From Terriglobia bacterium (GTDB lineage Bacteria; Acidobacteriota; Vicinamibacteria; Vicinamibacterales; CAVVIG01): DNA of 64,000 nucleotides. This document shows, in pieces, positions 55,617 to 64,000 of this stretch. The notes under the pieces were generated by a model that was not told where the DNA came from, did not search any database, and saw only the letters and a list, made by a program, of their open reading frames with translations. Position numbers and translations under genes: made by a program. Every line of letters begins with the position of its first letter. Positions within the stretch are counted from its first letter, which is position 1. The stretch is taken from NCBI GenBank assembly GCA_020073005.1, contig JAIQFX010000002.1, positions 62,001 to 126,000 of the forward strand. The letters are read 5' to 3'.

Positions 55617-56270
55617 ATGTCGCCGGACTCATCTGCCGCGTCGCCGCCGCCAGCGGACGCTGTCGAGGCGCTCATCCGCCGCTGCCTGAGCGGCGATCAA
55701 GCCGCCTGGGATCAGATCGTCCGCACGTACTGGCGCAAGGTATTCAACGTCGCGTACAAGTTCGTCGGCAAGCACGACGAGGCCGAGGATCTGACGCAGG
55801 ACATCTTCCTGAAGATCTTCAAGTCGCTGAGCACGTTCGACCGGCGCGCCAACTTTCAGACGTGGCTGATCAGCATCAGCCGCAACCTCTGCATCGACCA
55901 CTACCGCAGCGTCCGCAAGGAGCGCGAGACGATCGACCGCGACGTCGACGCCAACGAGTTGACGCCGGCGTCCAAGGAGCCGGGGCCGGTGGCCGCGCTC
56001 GAGCAGCGCGACCGCGTCGCGCTGCTGCGGCAGGCGCTCTCGGCGTTGCCGGAGACGCTGCGCACGGCCGTCCTCATGCGCGACATCCAGGAACTGTCGT
56101 ATCAGGAAATCGCCACCGCGCTGCGGCTGCCGGAAGGCACGGTCAAGTCGCGCATCAACCGCGGCCGGACCGAGCTCGCGCGGCAGATCCGCAAGCTGCG
56201 CGGCGACGACTTCAGCCCGACCGGATCGCGACCCTCCGATTCCGATCGCTCACGAACGGGAGCCTACTGA
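55617..56270 (+). CDS. ECF-type RNA polymerase sigma factor
   Basis: A 217-residue sigma factor with region 2 (DEAEDLTQDIFLKIFKSLST, FQTWLISISRNLCIDHYR) and region 4 (LPETLRTAVLMRDIQELSYQ, GTVKSRINRGRTELARQI). The Ser/Pro-rich N-terminus (SPDSSAASPPP) precedes region 2. No anti-sigma gene follows; instead an STAS-domain gene overlaps its stop by 1 nt and a small helical protein gene follows, so control may use an anti-anti-sigma-like partner. The start ATG at 55617 is preferred over an upstream in-frame GTG that overlaps lysA. Confidence 0.93.
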   Translation: MSPDSSAASPPPADAVEALIRRCLSGDQAAWDQIVRTYWRKVFNVAYKFVGKHDEAEDLTQDIFLKIFKSLSTFDRRANFQTWLISISRNLCIDHYRSVRKERETIDRDVDANELTPASKEPGPVAALEQRDRVALLRQALSALPETLRTAVLMRDIQELSYQEIATALRLPEGTVKSRINRGRTELARQIRKLRGDDFSPTGSRPSDSDRSRTGAY

Positions 56271-56611
56271 TGAATGTGAAAACCGAACAGACCGGCGCGA
56301 TCGCCATCGTCCGCGTCGGCGAGACGCGGCTGATGTATCCGATCCTCGGCGACTTCTCGTCGGCCGTGACCGGCCTGCTCGCCGCAGGCAAGAAGGAGAT
56401 CCTGATCGATCTCGCGCCGGTCACCTACGTCGACAGCGCGACGATCGGCTGCCTGATGGATCTGTATCGGCAGGTGACCAATGCCGGCGGCCACTTGAAA
56501 CTGTCCGGCGTGCAGAAACGCGTCGAGACGATGTTGACCATGACGGGCGCGCAGAATTTCATCGAGATCCATGCCGACGAGCCGAGCGCCGTCAAGAGCT
56601 TCGGGGCTTAA
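56270..56611 (+). CDS. STAS-domain protein (anti-anti-sigma factor-like)
   Basis: A 113-residue STAS protein of the SpoIIAA/RsbV type. The phosphorylatable Ser lies in LAPVTYVDSATIGCLMDLYR, the canonical DSxG-like turn. The TGA of the ECF gene overlaps its ATG. SpoIIAA-type proteins normally answer to an RsbW-type kinase, none of which is coded nearby; the operon link to an ECF sigma is uncommon. Followed after 2 nt by the 88-residue gene. Confidence 0.92.
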   Translation: MNVKTEQTGAIAIVRVGETRLMYPILGDFSSAVTGLLAAGKKEILIDLAPVTYVDSATIGCLMDLYRQVTNAGGHLKLSGVQKRVETMLTMTGAQNFIEIHADEPSAVKSFGA

Positions 56612-56613
56612 CG

Positions 56614-56880
56614 ATGCGCACCATCAAGACCAGCACCGGCGCCTCCATCACCCTCGACGGCGATCTGCTCGCCGTCATGGAGGCGCTCTATCACGAAGTC
56701 ACCGCCAAGCACGAGCTCGAGCGATCGTTCGAGGACATGGTGAAGGAAATCCATCATCTCATCGAGCAGATGGACGAGGGCGAGCGGCGGACGTACCTGG
56801 CCGAGAGTCTCTTCCTGAACACGGTCAAGTACGAGAACGACAAGCTCGAGGCCTACATGAAGAGGCTCACCAAGAAGTGA
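56614..56880 (+). CDS. Small helical protein of unknown function
   Basis: An 88-residue protein, mostly charged helix (LAVMEALYHEVTAKHELERS, SLFLNTVKYENDKLEAYMKR), without signal peptide. It is the third gene of an ECF-STAS operon with 2-nt spacing, which suggests a role in the same regulatory unit, perhaps as a partner of the STAS protein. No family recognised. Confidence 0.75.
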   Translation: MRTIKTSTGASITLDGDLLAVMEALYHEVTAKHELERSFEDMVKEIHHLIEQMDEGERRTYLAESLFLNTVKYENDKLEAYMKRLTKK

Positions 56881-57255
56881 TCAGCGCGGCCTGGCGAACA
56901 CGCCCAGGCTGGTTCCCACCGCGCGCCCAGCGGCGTTGTCCGACGAGCGATTGACCAGCGCGCGCTCTCGATCGTGAACCGGCGAGCCAGCCCTCTGTGT
57001 CAGTGGAAGGAAACGGCAGAAAGAAATGCACGTTGACCGCCAGCTGCGCGGAGGCGACAGCGTGAAGCGCAGACTGGCCGCCGTCAGATCGATTTGCACG
57101 ATGTGCATGTGCACGTCGCGCGGCGCGGTTTCGGTCCGATCGATGTAGGTGATGCCGACGTAGGGCTGTGTAACACGCTGCTCGGCCTCCACGGTGGCGC
57201 AGAGACCGAGCAGCGCGAGCGATGCAAGCAGTCGGGTGAAGAGATTCGCGACCAA
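56881..57255 (-). pseudogene. Internally deleted phosphodiester glycosidase-family gene
   Basis: The N-terminal frame reads a signal peptide (LFTRLLASLALLGLCATVEA) and QPYVGITYIDRTETAPRDVH followed by HIVQIDLTAASLRFTLSPP, which opens NAGPA-type phosphodiester glycosidase proteins. The next piece, AQLAVNVHFFLPFPSTDTEG, lies in another frame. The last piece, in the first frame again, is ALVNRSSDNAAGRAVGTSLG then VFARPR, the usual C-terminus of that family. About two thirds of the normal 350-400 residues is missing from the middle. The ends survive, as in the remnants at 839-1674. The presumed start lies in the heptamer array at 57249-57290. Confidence 0.7.
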
Positions 57256-57290
57256 CGACTAACGACCAACGACCAACGACCAACGACTAC
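57249..57290. repeat. Heptamer array, unit CGACCAA, six copies
   Basis: Six 7-nt units (CGACCAA, CGACTAA, CGACTAC), 42 nt, the same length and unit family as the array after nrdJ. The outermost unit contains the TAG stop of the gene at 57287. Confidence 0.93.
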
Positions 57291-57760
57291 GACTTCGTAA
57301 ACACCTGCTTCGTGTTGAGGTCGCCCTGCGGCGTCGAGATCGCGTTCTCAATCGTCATTTCCTTGCCGTCGGCGCTCAGGCTGCGCGTTTCCTTCGTCGT
57401 GATTGACATGCCGCCCATATCGCGCGTCGTCTCGACAATGAGCTTGGCGCCGTCCCAGTGCGCCTTCGAGGTGACGTCCTGCATGCCGCCGCGGCCCTGC
57501 ACCTGATTCTTGCTCTCGGATCCGTCGAGCGTGTAGGTCAGCGTCTGCTCGCCGCGCTTCTGCGTGAGCTGGGACGCCGTCTGGGTGATCGTGATCGGTC
57601 CCGCGGCCGCGCCGCCGCCGCGGCCGCCGCGGCCCATCGGGGCGTCGCTCTTGGACGGATCGAGCGTCCACGTTCCGGAAAAGTCGGTCTTGCCCTGCGC
57701 GCGGGCGGCAAACGGCAGGATGACGGCACACGCCAGCGCCAGCGAAAGCACGCGTTTCAT
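57287..57760 (-). CDS. Secreted protein of unknown function
   Basis: A 157-residue exported protein: signal peptide (cleavage near ARAQG), then DFSGTWTLDPSKSD, typical of lipocalin-like or beta-barrel stress proteins common in Acidobacteriota, with a Gly/Arg stretch (MGRGGRGGGAAAG) and ITQTASQLTQKRGEQTLTYT and WDGAKLIVETTR strands. The family name is not certain. The TAG stop is embedded in a heptamer array. It is the next gene downstream of lpxC on the same strand, after a 106-bp gap with no strong promoter or repeat that I can see. Confidence 0.8.
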   Translation of the reverse strand: MKRVLSLALACAVILPFAARAQGKTDFSGTWTLDPSKSDAPMGRGGRGGGAAAGPITITQTASQLTQKRGEQTLTYTLDGSESKNQVQGRGGMQDVTSKAHWDGAKLIVETTRDMGGMSITTKETRSLSADGKEMTIENAISTPQGDLNTKQVFTKS

Positions 57761-57866
57761 CGTGAGGCTCCCCTTCGAGAATGTCAGGACGGTGAACGAG
57801 AGGACAGCCTAGCAGAAAGAACGGACGTGCCGGTGTGACAAAAACGCGGCGACCGCGAAAGGGGAT

Positions 57867-58781
57867 CTAGTCGGCCAGCCGGGGGACTGTGCCCTTGATC
57901 GGCGCCGTCAGCGGCAGCGCGGTCGCTTCATCCGGCGACTGCACCAGGCGCCACGCGTGCGTCTCTTCGAGGACCTTCGCCGCAAACGCCGTGTGGAGCG
58001 CGTGGCCGGCGCGGTGCGCAACCAGGTGGCCCACGACCGGATAGCCGACGAGCGCGAGATCGCCGACCGCGTCGAGGATCTTGTGGCGGACGAATTCGTC
58101 TTCGAACCGCAGCGCGTTGTTGAGGACGCCGGTCTCGCCGAGGACGATCGCGTTGTCGAGCGACCCGCCGAGCGCCAGGCCGTTCTGCCGCAGCATCTCG
58201 ACGTCCTTGAGGAACGTGAAGGTGCGGGCCGGCGCGATTTCTTCGATGAAGGATTCTTCGGTGATCCGCAGCGTGCGCGATTGATGGCGCAGCATCGGAT
58301 GATCGTAGCTGATGCTGTAGGTGACCTTGAAGCGATCCGACGGATACAGGGCGATCCGCTTGTCGCCGCGCGACAGCGCGATCGGACGGATGATCTTCAG
58401 GTACGTCCGCGGCGCCGTCAGCCGCTTCACGCCCGCTTCCTGAATCAGGTACACGAACGGCGCGGCGCTGCCGTCCATGATGGGCACTTCGGGCGAGTTG
58501 AGTTCGATGAGGACGTTGTCGATGCCCATGCCGACGAGGGCCGCCAGCAGGTGCTCCACGGTCTCGACCGAGACTTCATTTCTGGCGAGGCCGGTCGCGA
58601 GCTGAATCCCGCCCAGGTTGTCCACCGTGGCCGGCACTTCGCGATGACCTAAATCCGTGCGGCGGAACCGGATGCCGAAGTCGGCCAGCGCCGGCTTGAG
58701 CGTGAGATTGACCTTATTGCCCGAATGCAGGCCGATTCCAACGCAGGAAACTTGTCGACGAAGCGATCGCTGTGCGTCCAT
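57867..58781 (-). CDS. lpxC: UDP-3-O-acyl-N-acetylglucosamine deacetylase
   Basis: Second, committed step of lipid A synthesis; a zinc enzyme. The 304-residue protein has QVSCVGIGLHSGNKVNLTLK at the start, a zinc His77 in TVEHLLAALVGMGIDNVLIE, and HKILDAVGDLALVGYPVVGH plus HRAGHALHTAFA, the second zinc site and catalytic Lys/Asp. I chose the ATG at 58779-58781 (AGAGG ribosome-binding site) over a TTG 15 nt upstream. Its presence proves a lipopolysaccharide-type outer membrane. The 208 bp upstream to uvrA hold the promoter; only a weak candidate (TTGGCT N16 TAGCAT) is visible. Confidence 0.96.
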   Translation of the reverse strand: MDAQRSLRRQVSCVGIGLHSGNKVNLTLKPALADFGIRFRRTDLGHREVPATVDNLGGIQLATGLARNEVSVETVEHLLAALVGMGIDNVLIELNSPEVPIMDGSAAPFVYLIQEAGVKRLTAPRTYLKIIRPIALSRGDKRIALYPSDRFKVTYSISYDHPMLRHQSRTLRITEESFIEEIAPARTFTFLKDVEMLRQNGLALGGSLDNAIVLGETGVLNNALRFEDEFVRHKILDAVGDLALVGYPVVGHLVAHRAGHALHTAFAAKVLEETHAWRLVQSPDEATALPLTAPIKGTVPRLAD

Positions 58782-58989
58782 TAGCCTCTCGGGCAACGGG
58801 GGGTGAGCACAGGCGGATCAAGCAAGGGCAGTGCCCGGAAGTGGTCAATTCGATCGATCACAACAACATTCTATTTCTCAGCCATTTGCGGATGAAATTC
58901 AGCCGACGCATCGGGGACGGAGTTACCGTTTTGTGTTAAGCGCACCACAGCAGTTTCGCGCCAGAGTGTGGCGATGCTACCACAATCAA

Positions 58990-61797
<2,808 letters not shown>

Positions 61798-61821
61798 AGG
61801 AATCCTTGATCGTAACACGCC

Positions 61822-61827
61822 TATAAT
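61822..61827 (+). promoter_or_regulatory. Possible -10 box of the methyltransferase gene
   Basis: TATAAT lies only 13 nt before the ATG at 61841, so a transcript from it would be nearly leaderless. No -35 box is convincing. Confidence 0.35.
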
Positions 61828-61840
61828 CATCCGGATCAAG

Positions 61841-62668
61841 ATGACGGGAGATCCCAACGCCTTCCACGAGTTCGAGCGCGCCGGCTGGGAGCGCGCGTCG
61901 GAACACTACAGCGACGCGTTCGCCTCGCTGACGATCCGGACGGTCGATGCGCTGCTCGACGCGGCGCACGTCTCGCCCGGCACCCGCCTGCTCGACGTCG
62001 CGACCGGACCCGGCCTCGTCGCCGCCGCCGCCGCCGCGCGCGGCGCGACCGTCGTCGGGCTCGATTTCTCTCGGGCAATGATCGCCGAAGCGCGCCGGCG
62101 CCATCCGTCGATCGTGTTTCGCGACGGCGACGCGCAGGCGCTCCCGTTCGACGCGGACAGCTTCGACGCCGTCGTCATGAATTTCGCGCTGCTCCATCTC
62201 GCGCGGCCGGAGGCCGCAGTCGCCGAGGCGCATCGCGTGCTCCGGCGTCGAGGCCGATATGCGCTCACGGTCTGGGCCGGACCGGAACAGGCCGTCGGAT
62301 TCGGGATGGTGCTCGAGGCCGTAAAGGCGCACGGCAATCCCAACGTGCCGCTGCCCGAGGGCCCGCCGTTCTTCCGTTTCAGCGCCGCCGAAGAATTCGA
62401 GAAGGTCCTCTCACGCGCCGGCTTCTCGGAGATCGAAGTGCGTACCCTCCCGCTGAGGTGGCGTCTCGGCTCTGCTGATGCGGTCTTCGAAGCGGTTTCG
62501 CGCGGCGGCGTTCGGACCGCTGCGCTGCTTCGCGCGCAGACACCGGAGGCGCTCGCCGCGATTCGCGCCGCCGTGCGCCGCGGCGTGGAGGCCTACGCGA
62601 AAGGCGACGCGTTCCTGGTGCCGATGCCGGCCGTGCTGGCGTCGGCGACGCGGCCGCCGCTCACCTGA
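61841..62668 (+). CDS. Class I SAM-dependent methyltransferase
   Basis: A 275-residue methyltransferase with motif [20 protein letters not shown], the acidic loop [17 protein letters not shown], and [20 protein letters not shown] plus [18 protein letters not shown] (motifs of UbiE/COQ5-like small-molecule methylases). The acceptor is not evident. It is transcribed away from uvrA. The ATG at 61841 starts the conserved domain; the frame upstream overlaps uvrA in antisense. A GC-rich hairpin follows its stop. Confidence 0.9.
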   Translation: MTGDPNAFHEFERAGWERASEHYSDAFASLTIRTVDALLDAAHVSPGTRLLDVATGPGLVAAAAAARGATVVGLDFSRAMIAEARRRHPSIVFRDGDAQALPFDADSFDAVVMNFALLHLARPEAAVAEAHRVLRRRGRYALTVWAGPEQAVGFGMVLEAVKAHGNPNVPLPEGPPFFRFSAAEEFEKVLSRAGFSEIEVRTLPLRWRLGSADAVFEAVSRGGVRTAALLRAQTPEALAAIRAAVRRGVEAYAKGDAFLVPMPAVLASATRPPLT

Positions 62669-62675
62669 ACCGCCT

Positions 62676-62693
62676 CCGCCAAGGCTACGGCGG
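62676..62693. terminator. GC-rich hairpin between convergent genes
   Basis: CCGCC (62676-62680) and GGCGG (62689-62693) around an 8-nt loop, 8 nt after the methyltransferase stop. Short stem and no T tract, so termination is uncertain. Confidence 0.3.
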
Positions 62694-62726
62694 TCAAGAG
62701 GGCTCGGGCGACGACCCACCGGTCGG

Positions 62727-63764
62727 TCAGATCACTCCAGCCGCGCGCAGGCGCGCACGCTCCGGCGCGCTGATTCCCGCGCTTTCGAGAAGCGCGTCCG
62801 TATCGGCGCCGAGCGCGGGCGCGTTCCGGCCAGGCGCCGTCGCCAGACCGCGCGCCACGACGTGCGGATCGACCGCCACTTGCCGCGGCGTGAGCACGGG
62901 CGTCAGGCACACATCGGCGTCCGCAAACCGCGTCAGCCATTCATCGCGTGTCCGCGTCCGCATCACGGCGCGCACCTCGTCGACGGTCGCGGTCACCGGA
63001 ATGCCGAGCCGCTCGCAGAATCCATTCCAGAATTTCCTTTCGAGCGCGCCGAGCGCGAGCCACTGACCGTCGGCGGTCTCGTACACGTTGTATCGGGCCG
63101 GCGGGAAATCGGCGGGCGTGGGAAACAGCGCCCACGCGAGCGCCGCGTCATGGATCGAGACGTCGAGCGCACAGCCAACGCCGGTCTGCGATCGCTCGAA
63201 CAACGCGGCCGCGATGCGCAGCGCGGCGCTCATTGCCGAGCCGATGTCGCCGATGAGCGGACCCGGCACCTGTGGAGGACGGAGCAGGCCGGCGAGCGCC
63301 TGGTAGTTGATGTCGTGCGCCGCGCGCTCGACGTACGGTCCGTCCTGCCCGAATCCCGAGATCGACGCGCAGATGAGACGCGGGTGTTTCGCGCGAAGCG
63401 TCGCGGCGTCGACGCCGAGCCGGCGCGCCGTCGACGGCCGGAAGCTTTCGACCAGCACGTCTGCGCGCGCGGCCAGCGCGTCGAGCACGGCCACGGCGTC
63501 CGTCGAGCGGAGATCCAGCGTGACGCTGCGCTTATTTCTGTTGAGGCGCTCGAAGTAGACGTTCACGCCGCCGGTCAGCGGCAGATGCCGCATGCCATCG
63601 CCGCCGCGCGGATCTTCGATCTTGACGACGTCGGCGCCCAGATCGGCGAGCAGCAGCGTCGCGTACGCGCCCGGGAGCAGGCGCGTGAGATCAAGGACGC
63701 GCACACCGCGCAGGGACGGAGGTTGCTCCGCCCTGGACGCGTGCTCCGCCTGTGGGCCGACCAA
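62727..63764 (-). CDS. CaiB/BaiF (family III) CoA-transferase
   Basis: Moves CoA between acyl groups, or racemises 2-methylacyl-CoA; the substrate is unknown. The roughly 346-residue protein has GVRVLDLTRLLPGAYATLLL, the ADVLVESFRPSTARRLGVDA segment, GFGQDGPYVERAAHDINYQA and the catalytic Asp context GPLIGDIGSAMSAALRIAAA. The start is uncertain: I took the TTG at 63762-63764, 8 nt after the permease stop, since no ATG or GTG fits. The first residues are encoded by sequence with two GGCGGAGCA copies 18 nt apart, a hint of another nonamer array. Confidence 0.88.
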   Translation of the reverse strand: MVGPQAEHASRAEQPPSLRGVRVLDLTRLLPGAYATLLLADLGADVVKIEDPRGGDGMRHLPLTGGVNVYFERLNRNKRSVTLDLRSTDAVAVLDALAARADVLVESFRPSTARRLGVDAATLRAKHPRLICASISGFGQDGPYVERAAHDINYQALAGLLRPPQVPGPLIGDIGSAMSAALRIAAALFERSQTGVGCALDVSIHDAALAWALFPTPADFPPARYNVYETADGQWLALGALERKFWNGFCERLGIPVTATVDEVRAVMRTRTRDEWLTRFADADVCLTPVLTPRQVAVDPHVVARGLATAPGRNAPALGADTDALLESAGISAPERARLRAAGVI

Positions 63765-63772
63765 GGGGGCCC

Positions 63773-64000
63773 CTACGCCGTGCGCGACTGCGCGCGCAGT
63801 TTGCTGTGAGTGAATCCGTACGTGAAGTACAGCAGCAAGCCGATGACGAGCCAGATGCCGAAGCGTTCCCACGCCGCGCCCGGCAGGCCGTACATGATGA
63901 ACAGGCATCCGGCCGCCGACAGCCCGCACACCGGCCATACGAACGGCACTCTGAACGGCCGCGGCCGGTCGGGCTCGATGTAGCGCAGCACGAGGACGCC
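63773..64000 (-). CDS. APC-superfamily amino acid permease, C-terminal part
   Basis: The gene enters from the right edge; 75 codons and the TAG stop are present. They read VLVLRYIEPDRPRPFRVPF, a segment typical of basic amino acid/polyamine APC permeases after helix 10, then two hydrophobic helices (VCGLSAAGCLFIMYG and FGIWLVIGLLLYFTYGF) and a short basic tail (SKLRAQSRTA). The substrate cannot be read from this part. The next gene downstream is the CoA-transferase. Confidence 0.85.
   Translation of the reverse strand, partial: GVLVLRYIEPDRPRPFRVPFVWPVCGLSAAGCLFIMYGLPGAAWERFGIWLVIGLLLYFTYGFTHSKLRAQSRTA

Noticed and set aside
56270-56611. A full SigB-type partner-switching cluster
   Set aside because: Only an STAS protein is present; there is no serine kinase or phosphatase gene nearby and the sigma factor is of ECF type.
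62676-62693. Strong terminator between the methyltransferase and CoA-transferase genes
   Set aside because: The stem is only 5 bp and no T tract follows; kept only as a weak feature.

Overview
The window is GC-rich chromosomal DNA from a Gram-negative bacterium. lpxC, a BamA-like/TamB-like outer-membrane assembly pair, a TonB-dependent receptor with an N-terminal carboxypeptidase-regulatory-like domain, many secreted or lipid-anchored proteins and several NtrC-type two-component systems together suggest Acidobacteriota, probably a Vicinamibacteria-like lineage. That placement is inference from gene content and style. No rRNA, tRNA, CRISPR array, prophage or transposase is seen.

Layout. 1-830: 3' part of an SGNH-type hydrolase gene. 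839-1674: a decayed, lower-GC stretch with remnants of a DinB gene and of a membrane/TPR gene. 1758-4721: adenosylcobalamin-dependent ribonucleotide reductase nrdJ, with a NrdR-like box in its promoter. 4955-8569: lipoprotein, histidine kinase and NtrC-type regulator. 8762-9442: CPBP protease. 9568-17134: SurA-like, BamA-like and TamB-like envelope assembly operon, preceded by biotin carrier and biotin carboxylase genes (17131-19188). 19318-28615: amidase, TonB receptor, carboxyltransferase subunit, transaldolase-type aldolase, fumarylacetoacetase-family enzyme and an FN3 lipoprotein. 28612-30518: hslVU. 30704-34949: PEGA protein behind a sigma-54-type promoter, small membrane and secreted proteins, and an anti-sigma/ECF sigma pair. 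35182-42740: two histidine kinase/response regulator pairs around an ABC-F ATPase. 42764-48776: xerC, trmFO, topA, dprA. 49007-50213: TPR protein and lipoprotein behind a second sigma-54-type promoter. 50265-53723: rplU-rpmA-obgE-nadD-rsfS-comF. 53689-58781: tmk, lysA, ECF sigma/STAS/small protein operon, a decayed glycosidase gene, a secreted protein and lpxC. 58990-64000: uvrA, a methyltransferase, a CoA-transferase and the 3' end of an amino acid permease gene.

The most striking feature is not a gene. About sixteen loci carry short arrays whose unit is exactly 7, 8 or 9 nt at a given locus and whose sequence varies from locus to locus. Many are built as inverted arms that could fold into long hairpins. 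They sit at gene boundaries, often beginning at the stop codon or ending at the start codon. Some are read as protein: signal peptides, linkers, the XerC C-terminus and an insertion in TrmFO. Separate palindromic insertions lie inside topA, xerC and dprA. Two pseudogenes have kept their ends but lost their middles. I know of no named system that explains the arrays, and they are the main lead here.

Genes are tightly packed, with many 1-4 nt stop/start overlaps, so most minus-strand blocks look like operons. Three kinase/regulator pairs, two of them NtrC-type, and two good sigma-54 sites point to an RpoN regulon that includes envelope proteins.
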